From: Halichondria panicea
Taxonomy: Eukaryota > Porifera > Demospongiae > Suberitida > Halichondriidae
DNA length: 64,000 bases
Assembly (NCBI RefSeq): GCF_963675165.1
Contig: NC_087382.1
Span: 1,240,001 to 1,304,000 of the forward strand
Direction of reading: 5' to 3'
A program made the position numbers and the translations under genes. Of the stretch, positions 45,085-57,316 are shown piece after piece. Below the pieces are notes generated by a model, which saw only the letters and a program-made list of their open reading frames with translations, was not told the origin of the DNA and did not search any database. Positions within the stretch are counted from its first letter, which is position 1. Each line of letters starts with the position of its first letter.

Positions 45085-46208
45085 AGAAACAGAAAAAAAT
45101 CTGAAAACGCTAAAATTCCTACCCGTCTATAATAGTAACATTAAGGTAGCATACTTACCTATTACTGTATATACCTTTTAATTCCAGACCAACAGACACA
45201 AGGACACAGTGCACAGATTGATACAGCAGTATAGCCAGAGACTGAGTATATAGCTATAGATCTATAAGAAAGCTGTATATTATAGTGTTATGTACTGCAT
45301 GGTCAGATAATTGTGAACAGAGTTGTCCCTGTACATGTATTATAGAAAATGTTGGATATTACCAAAAATCCCTAACTACTATATATAGGAAAACATCACA
45401 ATGTCGTAATAATGTTTCTTATACTGAAACACTTGTATATAGTACACATGCACCAGCAAATCAAACAGAAGAGCTATGAATACAGTATCTATTAGCCCAC
45501 AACCATGACATTGTATACACCTTCAAAGGATAGGCAGACAGATGATGGGATTCTATTATAAGTGTGAAACCATACCCGTGTGCACAAGGGTAGCTATATA
45601 GGAGTATGGCCATGAGGTTGTTGGAATAAAACTCTGCAATATTTCATGAAAATGGGAGAGATGGATATCCTAATTATATACTCTGGTCAGTAAGACAGTT
45701 CTCACAATTTTCATTATTTTGTTTCAACCCCGGCCTCCCCCCTCCATGCATGCACCCACACCTCACTCACACTCACACTCACACCCATGCACACTCACAC
45801 TCACACTCACACACACACACTACACACACACACTACACACACACACTACACACACACACTACACACACACCACAGAACACACGACTGGTTTTGGCGGGCG
45901 GCTTTTCTCATTATGTCATTATCAATTTCACCTTATGAATCTCATTATTTTTCAAATGAATATCATTATCACACTGTTTTGTACCACATGGACCATTCTG
46001 CGCATGCGTAGTAGAAATAATGAGATAGAAATCCAATAATGAGATAAAATCCAAGAATAAAATCTGATGCGGGCGGTGGACCAGAAACCATGCAGAGTAT
46101 CACTTGGAGTGGCCCTTTACAGTATTCTATAATAGGTAAGTATGCTATACCTTAATGTTACTGTTATAGACGGGTAGGAATTTTAGCGTTTTTAGTCTGT
46201 TTTTAGGG
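45085..46208. mobile_element. About 1.1-kb inverted-repeat element
   Basis: The left arm (about 45085-45168: ACGCTAAAATTCCTACCCGT, then AACATTAAGGTAGCATACTT) reappears inverted at about 46133-46208. The inside holds a CA microsatellite (45760-45875) and a one-ended copy of the 280-bp MITE (45893-46114). No transposase is visible. Confidence 0.65.
45893..46114. mobile_element. 280-bp MITE family, truncated inverted copy
   Basis: It matches 27831-28110 in reverse (GCGGGCGGCTTTTCTCATTA to CACTTGGAGTGGCC). One TIR is missing where the sequence meets the CA microsatellite. Confidence 0.8.
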
Positions 46209-46821
46209 AAGTACTGTGTAGGGTTGACTGAGCCGCTCAAACACCAACAAGGTCAACAAGATGGGCTGGTATATGTATGTAACTTAACATTAATATTTTA
46301 GGTTCCCCATGAAGTGGCCATGGCAGTAACTTGGTCCACAGTATGATGCTGTTCCATTGGGCAAACTGTTTCCCTTGTTCAAATTCAGATAAGTTGGTAA
46401 AGTGATATTGAGTTCGTGCACTGAACAGCGTGCGACAGCGGTTCAAGATAATGATTGATTCAACCATGCATAGATCAACTAGATCAACTAACATATGCAC
46501 AAAACAATAACATAGACTGTAAATACTAACTACAACAAAGACAGTGGAGCAGAGGCTCCCATGCATAATTACACAGCTATACTAGAGCACAAGCAATAAA
46601 GAGAACTATATAAAAGAAGTAATAGTATTAGGAACCCATGCATGTGCAATTAAACAGTACACAATACAGGAGTACAGGAAATGACTAATGAAGTGATTAA
46701 CTAGCTACTAGCAAAGTCATTACAAACTGAATCTACATAGTCCACAACAAGACGATGAATATAATTGTGCATGCTTGCAGGCTCACAATAAACAATGAAA
46801 ACAAGATTTTTTGTTTACTGT
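46209..46821. other. Spacer downstream of paralog 4
   Basis: The ORF at 46237-46566 (-) has no recognisable domain. No other feature is seen. Confidence 0.4.
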
Positions 46822-49618
46822 TTACTGTTTCATAACATCGATGACAGTGTGCGTGACTTTGGGTGCATTGTCAGCTGTAGCTTGAGGAGGGGGAGGGGCT
46901 GGTCTGTAGTCCTCTGTGGTGAGGGGGGCTAGTACGTCCAGGGCAGGCTCTCTCAGCTGGTCTGGCCTCGTGGCAGGTCGGATGATGGGAGGAGTGATGT
47001 AACGATCAGGGTCAGCTTCTTCCATGGCTCCGTCAGTGTACGGATCACATCTGTCCGCGTTTGTCCAGGTTTCATTGTTCTCCATTTCGTGCCTTTCCAG
47101 TTTGCAAACTCGTGGAATCCTTTTTCTCAGTTTGAGTGAGTTTTGCAGAACAGGAACTTTCTTCAACATGTACTCGTAACAATGGTAGCAAACTATCACC
47201 ACAAACAAAATAAAAGCCACTGCCATTGAAATGTTGGATATTATGACTTGATTCCCATTGATGCTTCTTATGTAGAGGGTACCATACGCTAGAATTGCAA
47301 GATTGAGGAAAAAGAGTGTTTCCAGTAAATCATTGAATCGTATTTTGTACACTGGATAATTCTGCAATTTGAAAACAATCAGTCCAACAGTTATAGATCC
47401 AGCTGATAGTACGGGTAGAGAAGTGTCCAAAGCCAAGGCTGTTATTAGGTTATGAGCGATCAAAGAAAATAGGAGCGGTCCTACCCAGTAGCGATGTTTG
47501 GGAGTGAATGGAGCATGGTATGCATCCATGAAGCCATTGTTGTACGTGTTCTTAGTCCATTTCATGAGTTTCTGTTTTGAACAGCGAGGAAGCCATTGTC
47601 CAAAGAAGAGCAGTACAGTGAACAATATACCAGAAATGAGGATTATGGCGGCAAAAACAAACCGAGGGATGTGACCGGGAGTGAAATATTGCACATTGCC
47701 GTCATACATCCAAACTATATCACTTGAATTGTTGAGAAAATCCAACACCTTGGTTGCACCCTCAGGATAATCCAAGACCCTGTATTGCAATGCAGCAATG
47801 ATAAACCGTAAGAGTTTGGAATAAGAGAGTAGGACGAGTGTGCCTAGGGCAGCAACTGGGTTCCTGTTGGAGAGGAGTTTTGCGAAGTACTTGCTCAAAA
47901 TGATTATTAAGAACATCAGAAGAAACAGGTAAGCAGGAAAGACCATTTGAAGGAGCACTTTTGCTTGAGAGTTCATTCTATCATAAAAGCATGTCTCAAT
48001 ACCTAAATCAAGATTCACCCACGATATGAAAACTGTCAAAGGGTTATGAAAAGGCATGAAAATCGACTGATTTGCAGCTAATATATTAGTGTAAAAGATC
48101 AGCCCATGGATAGTGCCTGTTGCTACGGTAATGTTGAAAACGAGAATGAATGCGACTAGTACTATGCCTGCCAGGGCAAACGGGAGTAGCAGGAGAAGGT
48201 GAGTGTTTGAGCAGAGTTCACATCGTGAAGTACCTAACACAAGACTGAGTCCTGGTTCACATTCTCCACACAAGACACCACTTCGATTGTAGGCACATTG
48301 TTCGTCAGGGTTGCTTAGACTGATGCCAACTGTTTCTTGCTGTGCTTGTCCTTCTTTGAGACGATCAACTCCACTCTCAGTGATAACAGAACTGTGAATT
48401 TTGGCATTATTCATTGGATTTCCAGCTTGGTCTACAGCCATAACACTGATTGTGAATGCTTGTCCTTTTCTAACAGAAATGGTTTGCTTGGTGGCGCTAC
48501 ACAACTTTACTCTGACAGCCTTTGAAGCTATTGATGAATAACACACAGTATTGTTCAAGTACTCAAACCCATTGTCTGATGAAGAGAGTTCGGCTGATAC
48601 ATCCACCGTACACCTGTCAAACAGACCTCCGTGAATATCTGCTCCTGACTGGGAAGCTGTGTTGTTAGTCAAAAAAATGTTGCGATAATTAACTGCACTG
48701 TTCAAACATTTAACTTCTTCATTAATTAAGAAAGCTTGAACCAAAGGTACCAAAGTCTTAATAAAATTGATATCAAAACCGTATAGATTTAGAGTTTGAA
48801 TGAAGCATTCTGTTTGTATCAGATCTCCTGCAATAGTTACATCCTCTCCTCTACACACACCACTCTCAGTACTGTCTACCACAAATATCCCCCCTCCATA
48901 TTGAGCCGTGTTATTGTGGATTTCTAGTTTGACCAACGTTTTACCAAGCTCTAGCTCCAAGTCCTGTTTCAGAATATTATATCTTGGAACTTTGTTGTAG
49001 ATACATTCCACCTCCGCTATTGTTTGCTGAGTTTGACTTGATGTGGATGTGAGCGTGAGAAAAGGCCTTGATGTTTGAAGCAACTGCATAAATACCTCCT
49101 CCATTTTGAGCGTCATTTCGATTTATAATACTCACAAACAGTACAGGTTCTATGTCACTACATGTACACAGGACAAAGTTATTATTAAATATACAACCAG
49201 TAGTGACCTTCGAATCAAATTCAATTTCGCTTGAGTATGCATAAATCCCACCACCATTTTGTGCTGTGTTATGAGAAATCTCTATTGGATAGTGAACAAA
49301 GAGTGTGCTCTCTCTCAGAAACACACCTCCTCCAACAGTAGCAGTATTGTTAGAAATGACCACTCCTTCTGCATTGATATAGATTTGACTCTGGACTGCT
49401 CTGATGGCTCCACCCTGCACACCACGATTGTTACTGAGAGTTGTGGGTCCATTGAACTCCACTCGACTGCTTAGAGCATACACAGGGTTTACATTATTGC
49501 TAACGTTGTTAACTCCCGTAAATGACAAGTTAGAATGCACTACGTAAATGATATTTTCACCCTCTAAATTGTCAAATATGCTTGTATTAGTAATTATCAA
49601 AGCTGAGATAACAACCCA
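46822..49618 (-). pseudogene. Beta-helix/multi-TM paralog 4, 3' part
   Basis: It reads from a truncated beta-helix (ISALIITNTSIFDNLEGENI) to the complete TM region and tail (VIDVMKQ, stop at 46822). A 1-bp insertion near 48975 shifts the frame. An in-frame deletion near 48330 joins GQAQQE directly to ISLSNPDEQC and removes about 110 residues that paralogs 2 and 3 have. 5' homology stops at 49618 within GATAACAACC and resumes at 54376 with CGCAATCACTC, the next bases in the paralogs. Confidence 0.82.
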
Positions 49619-50356
49619 TATCAAAACATTGCAATGTGAAATGTCAAATTTAAATTTTTACCACCCACTCAAATATTTGTGATGTTTTCGCATCATAACT
49701 AGTCATATTTGTCATTCCTGTCATAATAATAATTATTAAGCACCACAGTAAGTGCAGTGCATGTAATTAGCAAACAAGGTAGCCTAGATTCAAGTTAGAA
49801 CCTGTACCTTTCTTCTGCAGACCAGATATACGTTAACCTTGGTTCCTAACTCAAAATAAAATGAAAAAGAGAATAAACTAAGTTTGTAATCAGGTGTCAA
49901 GTGTCACTGTTTGGATTTTCATCCAATCTATCAAGTCTATACCAGCTATTTTCTCCATTCATAATTACTCTACTCTTCATCATATCCGATATATACTTTA
50001 ACTATCTCTTGATTGATCGTCAGTGTCGGTAAATCCCACCAGGATAGAGTTTCTCAGGGATTTTCTTCAGTTCCTGGGCTTGGCTTTTGCTTGTCTTGGC
50101 AACTTGACATCAGCTCTATCTTACAGTAGTCTATGCTGGCTGTTACTTGAGCTGATCTGTCATCCTCAATAGGTATACAGTAGTCTAGCTGGCACAATAA
50201 ACTTTACGCTGTGACTATTCTTACGGCATCACTGTAAAGGTTGCTTACCTTGCTATTCTTACGGCATGGTGACCTTTCACCTCTGACCATAATAATAATT
50301 TATGCGCATGCGCTATAATAGATGAGTTAATAATCAATATACACTGTACATAAAAA

Positions 50357-53300
50357 TTAAATATGACAGGATCTACAAAACCAGTGCTTGCTTTTAGGAG
50401 CGTTCTTCAATCCAACACACTTCAAGTGAAACCATCCAAGACAACTATCACAGCCAATGCTTTCACTTGTAGATAAATCAATGCAGCATATTGAGCAAGT
50501 CCAATTCCCATGAACAAGCAAAGTATCTATGCTATTTTGAAGTAAACTCCAGCCGTCAAAAGTGAAGTATTTTTTGATTTGAGCAATGCAAACATTGTCA
50601 TCCAAGCACTTTCTGGGTATTTTCTCGGGGCAACATTCCACTTCATGTTCTTCAATAAGGTCCCCACCTCTCACTGCTCGTTCAGTGACTTCTTCATCGA
50701 CAAACCAGTTGAGCATAACTACAGAAGGAGAAGGGAAGACTGTATAAATAACACAGAATCTGGAATAAAGGAAGTACACACCTTTTGTCTTCTCCCATTC
50801 TGATTTTAGTACAAATGCCTTCGGTTTGGAAGAAGCTTTTCCCTTCTTTTTAGGAAGGCCAATCACTGTTAGTCCAGCACCTTTTGGTCGACCTCGTTTC
50901 TTGATTGCAGGCGGCATTTTTATCGCAAAAGTATTATCTTGAATGGTAGACAATGGCTGTCGAGAATCAGGTGCTTTCTGTAACAGATCTATAATTATAC
51001 ATGGTGAGTGTGGGTGATGCAACACACGTTACAACAACGAAAAACGTACCAACTGTGTCTTTATCTGTCAGGATGGGAGGTGGGATTTTAATATGATCAG
51101 AAATAGAATCGTCACTGTCGCTTGATAGATCCTCACCAGTGTCTAGTAAGAAAAAAGAAACGAGAAATGCCCATACATTAGGTTATGACATAATCATTAA
51201 TTTTTCAGATTTCTAGAGCGCCCCCCCCCCTCTGTATAAAACCCTATAAGATGCCTACTACTAATGCCAAACTATACATACAAAAATTTGGCAAATATTG
51301 CCAAAACACTTGTAAAACAGTGAGTATATAATTATACACAATAATAAAATGCGTAACAGTCTCATACTGAAATTATACCTGCTGCTTCTCCAACGACAAC
51401 CTTTTTGCCTTTTTCCCAGAGATGCGCTATTGATTGCAGGACTTCTATTCCTTCATTGAAGTCGTGCATACCAAAAGTAGAGAGCTGCTGGCATAAACGT
51501 TGGCCTATATTGAAAGATTTTCTGTATTTTTGCTGCTCAGAGAGCACTGCTCTTGCCGGTTCTAATGTAGAGATTTGAATCGTATCATCAATATGACTTT
51601 CCACATCACAATCACTCATATCAGTTGGTACATATGCCCGATGATGACTCGTAAAATGTTTTTGCGTCCACCTTTCAGCACAGAGAGATTCCTCATACTC
51701 AGATAGAGACTGGGATGTGCGCACTGCAAAGATATGCTTGCATGGCAGTTTCATAGCAGAAACAAAGCCGCAGGGACAAGAGTCAATAGTAGTTGTTATA
51801 GATCGGCCTTGAGATCGCAATACACACGATTTTTCATCAATTTGTTGAATAATCTGTACTTTACTGGCGTTTTCTAGTTGGTCTTTTACAAATTCAAAGG
51901 AGTATGGTGTCAAAAAAGACATATACCGTCCAAATGATGTATCAGAGTCATGTAATGATACACGTCTTTTCATTACTATTTCAAGTGCTCTATGATCACG
52001 CTTAATTCTCAGAGTGTTCAAACACTTCATCAAATCTTGGAAAAACTGAGTAACTCCTGAATACCGAGAAATTACAGACTTTAATTTCTGATTGATGCTT
52101 TCAACTCTATTATTGGTGCGATTCATAAAGTTGCAAGTTGCATTTTTCAAACCGTCCACCCATTCATGGCGAATGCTATGCCAATTATTTTCAAAGTACT
52201 CCACAAGTCGTTGTGGTCCATTCTTTAACTCATCAAAGAGCTTACTATACTCTTCTTCGTCTCTTGCATACACCATTTTCAACAATATTTCCAAGCACAT
52301 ACTCCTTTCTCCCTGTGATATGCCAAGCTTTTCGCAGGATATCTCTCTTTTCATAGTGCGCAGAGTATGAAATAAGCAAATCAAAAGCTTGGACTGTGGA
52401 AATTGTTTGCCTAAAACAGTTCTCTCAGTCATATCTTTGTCGGACATAATACATTTTGTTGAAATCCAATCTGAATTATACTTCTTGAATTCTTCAACAA
52501 GTTTTGTAATAGTTTCTTTATCTTCAAATTGTGTCAGCCACAGACATACAATCTCACTCTCACCATTCCCATCGACTACCATTAAAACATACAAAGGCAT
52601 ATGCAGATCGTTTAGTTTGTACGTAGCATCAATCTAGAGGAGAAGAAGCAAATATATTCTTCATTTCAGGTGTCTGAAAGTATATAGCCTTTAACATACT
52701 CTCTTCGTCAACAAATGCAGTAAAAGTTGAATCTACAACCGAAAAAAGAAAAACGTGATCACATTCGACACATTATTAAGTTATGATTATTTAAAGCTCA
52801 CCTTTAATGCTCTTCATTTCTTCTACTAGCTCACGAAAATCATTCCGAAACTTTGGTACATTTCTCGCTGCAATATTATGAAGATCTTTGAGTGTCACTG
52901 TTTTACCAGTTGTACTCATCAAGTGATTCTGAAGAAGCTTTTTGTTAGCTCTGAGTTTGAGGAGTTTTACTGCTTCATCCTTTGTTTCAGAATCCAGGCG
53001 CCGTTGCTTTGGCATATGACGAAATATTTCCTACATGGATTAAGGTGCTAGCTAAGTATAATTATGCTTGTTATAAGTGTAATTTAAGACGTATACTGTG
53101 CATGAACACTTAAGCAGACATGTTTCTGATTCAACCCCACTTGCTTACCTCAGACAAATCATGATTATGCTCTCCACGAATTTCTTTGATGTATAACTTT
53201 TCTCCATCCAGTGTTGTCTTAATCTTAATGACAAATGGGCAATCCTTTAAAAATGTCCTGTGATTTGGTATACGTTAACAAGTACTATCGTAATTATTAT

Positions 53301-53723
53301 CGCGAATAATTATACGCCTATTGCACAGTACACGAGGTCATGGACGTCATAATTATAGTCACTGTCAAAGCATTGATAGCTGATAATGCAGAGAGTATTA
53401 ATAAGCTAGAACTATAGTCTACTGGTACAGTACAAAATTAATAAGCACAGTCAGAATTCTTACTTTTGGCACAGCCTCTTCTGTGTAGATTGGGACTTAT
53501 ATTCTCTGCCTCCATGTACACATGCATAATCAATTTCTGAATACTTCAGTTTGTCGAGAAAAGTTCTCTTTGGAGCCCTTCTTCTAGCTGCTTCAATACT
53601 CCTAGAGCTTCTTGTGTAAAGAGTAACAAAATTAACCTCTTCCCACTTCTTAATAATTTCGGCCAGTTCCTCGAAAGAGCAGAACTCCTGGCCATTCTGT
53701 AGATGGAGCAAGTCTAGTGCCAT
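50357..53723 (-). CDS. MULE-type transposase with FAR1-like, SWIM and PHD domains (probably frameshifted)
   Basis: Exons inferred on the minus strand: 53464-53723, 53149-53257, 52802-53030, then about 52634-52758, 51379-52633, about 51050-51150, and 50357-51025 (with a further intron at about 50720-50795). Exons 1-3 give a FAR1-like DNA-binding region (IRGEHNHDLSE-EIFRHMPKQRR). The large exon starts IDATYKLNDLHMPLYVL, with the first catalytic Asp of the MULE fold. It continues with WVDGLKNATCNFMNRTNNRVES and ends in a SWIM zinc finger (CPCGFVSAMKLPCKH). The last exon has a PHD finger (CSIC...CDSCLGWFHLKC...CRSC). KAIYFQTPEMKNIFASSPL just before IDATYK is in another frame, so one indel near 52634 probably disables it. 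Confidence 0.75.
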
Positions 53724-53761
53724 ATTGATTATACCCCGGGTAACTTGCTACAGGAAGTTGC

Positions 53762-53797
53762 TAGCCTCTATCCCAGGCCGGCCTTGAATCGAGGCTA
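53762..53797. mobile_element. 36-bp hairpin element with 9-bp target duplication
   Basis: TAGCCTCTATCCCAGGCCGG... closes with CCTTGAATCGAGGCTA. It is flanked by GGAAGTTGC at 53753-53761 and 53798-53806. It is the smallest copy of the TAGCCTCGAT family in the window. Confidence 0.8.
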
Positions 53798-53897
53798 GGA
53801 AGTTGCCAGAGCCAGAGGTGAAAGTTCACTATGCCGTAAATATAGCAAGGTAAGCAGCCTTTACAGTGCCGTAAGAATAGTCACAGCGTAAACTTTA

Positions 53898-54375
53898 GCT
53901 AGCTCTACTTACATGCACTTATGGCAAAAGTACGAGCATTAACACTTACAGGAAACTAGCCAACCCACATTCATATGAATCCTTAGGAATTACTGGTGGC
54001 TAGGCAGCCGAACTGAAGGTAAATACCCTTCCCACAAAAATTTATGATGTAAAGTATGGGACAGTCCCTTTCCAGTCACTGCAATTCAATGTAAAAACTG
54101 TCATCACTGTTATAATTATTTCAAGCCTGAAGAACACTATATCCAGCTCATGTATAAACTGCATGTGAGGTATCATTGGAAAGAGTAATAGCTAGATTAT
54201 AGAATAGAGAGCATACTGAAATCTTTTTAAGGTAAAATTCCTTCTTTTTTAGTGTTTAAAGTACAAATTGTGTGTTTTTGTCTTACTTTTTAGTGCATTT
54301 GTATACTTGTAGATTAAATGTTTGATGACAACTTTACATATTTTTTACATATATTTGACAAATGTTTTGATAATT
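53898..54375. other. Outer right arm of the insertion
   Basis: AT-rich and non-coding. No feature is seen beyond the short terminal motif near 54360. Confidence 0.4.
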
Positions 54376-54543
54376 ATGCGCAATCACTCTTGTTGGGTGG
54401 CTCTGTTGTTTGTGAGCACAGAGTCGGAAATGATCACAGTGCCATCAGCAACAAAAAACACTCCACCAAAGTCAGCACTGTTATTTTTAAACATGACTTT
54501 GGAGACGGATATAGTTCCATTATATACCAAAATCACTCCACCA
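54376..54543 (-). pseudogene. Beta-helix paralog 4, separated 5' fragment
   Basis: It is equivalent to paralog 3 positions 42324-42490 (SVSKVMFKNNSADFGGVFFV, then ADGTVIISDSVLTNNRATQQ). It is cut at its other end by the foldback element starting at 54542. No further upstream part of this paralog is present. Confidence 0.85.
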
Positions 54544-54695
54544 CAAAACTTGCGGAGAAGTATTCGCACAAAACTGCTAGGTCAGCATTAATACCTACAA
54601 GTCAATTATCGAGGGCTAGCCGCACCTTGCTGTTGCTATGGTATTAATGCTGACCTAGCACTTTTTGTGCGAATACTTCTCAGCAAGTTTTGTGC
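54542..54695. mobile_element. 154-bp foldback element, about 54-bp arms
   Basis: ACAAAACTTGCGGAGAAGTA through GTCAGCATTAATACC is inverted as GGTATTAATGCTGACCTAGC through AGCAAGTTTTGTG. It ends the homology of paralog 4. Confidence 0.85.
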
Positions 54696-54902
54696 AGCAG
54701 TGCAGCTGTTTCTGCTCAGCTAAAGGTTAATCCAGAGTAAAGTGGACATGAAAAAGCTGATGGCAAACTCAGATTTAGCTAATTGATGCTCTAAGTAGCT
54801 CAACTCGAAATTGCATAGCATTCTCCGAAAATGCACACGTTTATTTTGCATGCTCATTACCTCATTATGAAGAAAGCTGTGAAGCTGATACCGCACTAGC
54901 CT

Positions 54903-54955
54903 CGACTCAAGTCCGCTTTACAGCTTCTAAAGCGGCCTTGAATCGAGGCTAGTGG
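54903..54955. mobile_element. TAGCCTCGAT-family hairpin
   Basis: TAGCCTCGACTCAAGTCCGC, a short loop, and GCGGCCTTGAATCGAGGCTA form a complete hairpin of about 53 bp. No clean 9-bp duplication is seen. Confidence 0.75.
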
Positions 54956-55345
54956 CAAGCCTGTAGAAACAGGTTACCATAAACAACAATAATAATTAGT
55001 TTGTTGTAACTTAATTCTTTAATAAGAAACAGGCAAGAGAATATTATGCTGGCTAGCTATAGCTGTGTGTCTAATATCTCTGCAGTCTGTGTTTGAACGA
55101 TTAGTTTGTAGGGTCTCCACGAGTAAAAGTATTTTATCAACAGATCTGGGGTATTTAATATATGCGTACATCCTACCCCATAGGCTATACCGTTGAGTTG
55201 TTGTGTAGATTAATGTGCCATGATAAACGTTAAACACAGACAGACACAGCAGAGACATATAGCTAGCTAGCTAGCTACTACATAATAACATTCTCTTACT
55301 TATTTCTTATTAAAGCACATGTGATTGAGCAGAAGCTAGACAACT
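54956..55345. other. Spacer
   Basis: No gene is recognised. The ORF at 55019-55258 (-) has no domain. Confidence 0.4.
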
Positions 55346-55500
55346 GCAAAAGCAGAGCGAACTGAAAAAGTGAACTGCAAAGTGAACTGAAAAGTGAACT
55401 GCAAAGTGAACTGCAAAGTGAACTGAAAAGTGAACTGCAAAAGTGAACTGCAAAGTGAACTGCAGAAGCGTAGTTGAACTGCAAAATGAACCGCAAATGA
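55346..55500. repeat. Minisatellite of about 11-13-bp units
   Basis: About ten tandem units of the form AAAGTGAACTGC, with A/C variation at one position. The ORFs on the minus strand (FAVHFSVH repeats) are by-products of the repeat. Confidence 0.85.
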
Positions 55501-55715
55501 AAAATGGAGTAGGTGTGTACCTCAGGGCCACCATAAAAATCAGTGCACAGTGCTTTTCCAGAGCCTGAGGTGTTGCTTTTCTTCACACTGTTCAGCTCTA
55601 GCTCCCTTTCTCTGACAGGCATGCTATATGCACTGGCTATATATGATGCTCTTAAAATAGCTGTCATTTAATACTGATTCACAAATTCAACATATCAAGC
55701 AATATTACTCATTAC

Positions 55716-55851
55716 TACCGTATATAGCGGGTAATTTGAGCATAGGAATGCCGTGCAGCCACGAGACTAAACGAAATTTTTACTCACGAAAACTACCGTT
55801 TCTCGAGTTGAACGAATTTTTTACCCCACGAAACTTACCCGCTATACAGTA
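55716..55851. mobile_element. 136-bp MITE
   Basis: TACCGTATATAGCGGGTAA at the left is inverted as TTACCCGCTATACAGTA at the right. There is no coding capacity. Confidence 0.75.
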
Positions 55852-55998
55852 TAATTATTAGTCCAGAGATATTCGAGAAGATATCTGATTAGTCCTGTCT
55901 TCTCTTCTTGAACTTCTGTACTGCCTCTTGACGTTCCACTTATGCATGTCATGATACGTAAACTGTACTGCAAAAAAAGGGAATCCGACTAGAAAAAC

Positions 55999-56511
55999 AT
56001 TTGCAATGTGAAAAATTGCTAGGATTGGCCAGGGGAACCATAAAAAAGCGTGGAAACAAGAAATCAGACGAGAGCATAACTCCAATCCGTTACAACGTCA
56101 TGAACATGTACAATACATAGTATAATAATAGACTGTGTTCCAGATCCATCTACCAGCTTCCATCCACCACATCATTCCATGCAGGTCACCAGTACGGTCC
56201 GTGTATGTTACTACGCATGGATGGACTGTGTGTACCTACTGGTTTTACTAATTAGGAACATCAATTCATCACAATCATCATGATTATGTGCCCGCACATT
56301 CCAAAATGGATGTATAATAAATATATAGGGATTGGTCATCACTCCACCAGTAAAATTTGCGTGGCATATTGGCTGGGAAAACATGGGGAAACTACCAGTA
56401 CATGTGATTGACATTGTAACGGATTGGAGTTATGCTCTTGTCTGATTTCTTGTTTCAACGCTTTTTTGTGGTTCTCCTGGCCAATCCTAGCAATTTTTCA
56501 CATTGCTAATA
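55999..56511. repeat. Inverted duplication with about 95-bp arms
   Basis: TGTGAAAAATTGCTAGGATTGGCCAGG...CCAATCCGTTACAA (55999-56096) returns inverted at about 56415-56511 with few changes. The spacer of about 320 bp is non-coding. Confidence 0.75.
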
Positions 56512-56814
56512 CTATATAGGGACAGTACTGGTGGATCAAGAATTATATAGCTATAATTATAGCTTGTTTACTATAGAGCCTGCCACATTTACTGTTAATA
56601 GTTTGAGTGTTGAATAGTTCAGAAAAAATGCCAGTAAAATTGTCAATAAACTATAGAAAAGTCACAATAATAATGAGTTTCAACAATCAATAATAATTAT
56701 TCATTAACTAAAGCTTGTCAGCAGCCATGCAGTCTCTTTGTACTGTTATAATTAATTGCTGCTGGTCCCGGGAACGACGTAGAAGTTCCATGCCATCATC
56801 ATACCAGTCTGTAT

Positions 56815-57041
<227 letters not shown>

Positions 57042-57155
57042 AGAATGTAAACTGGTTTCTACATATACAACACTAAAATGCAAGTATATGATTATGACAT
57101 AAAAATCGACTTATATATATATATAGCTTTAATGACGTCAAAGTTAGTTGCTTGC

Positions 57156-57210
57156 TATAGCCTCGATTCCAGGTCGCAAAGAGAAAGGCACCGGCCTGGA
57201 ATCGAGGCTA
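57156..57210. mobile_element. 55-bp TAGCCTCGAT-family hairpin with 9-bp target duplication
   Basis: TATAGCCTCGATTCCAGG... closes with CCTGGAATCGAGGCTA. GTTGCTTGC lies on both sides (57147-57155, 57211-57219). Confidence 0.85.
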
Positions 57211-57316
57211 GTTGCTTGCATGCATACACAAGATCAGCAATGAGGTTTTCTAGCGAAACCTATTATGTGCTGTAGTATATATCACAATACACAATTCTGC
57301 ACGTATATACACTTAC

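Larger units (their letters stand above)
49619..54375. mobile_element. 4.75-kb insertion carrying a Mutator-like transposon
   Basis: The paralogs are continuous where this DNA sits. The outer ends share an imperfect short inverted motif (TCAAAACATT at 49626; AATGTTTTGA near 54364). Inside is a longer inverted repeat of about 85 bp: 50200-50288 (AAACTTTACGCTGTGACTAT...) against 53812-53896. It flanks the transposase gene. No clear target duplication remains at the outer ends. Confidence 0.7.

Noticed and set aside
55346-55500. CRISPR-like array
   Set aside because: Units are contiguous without unique spacers, and the host is an animal.
55296-55667. Minus-strand ORFs with FAVHFSVH repeats
   Set aside because: Translation of the minisatellite; no signal peptide or domain and no splice context.
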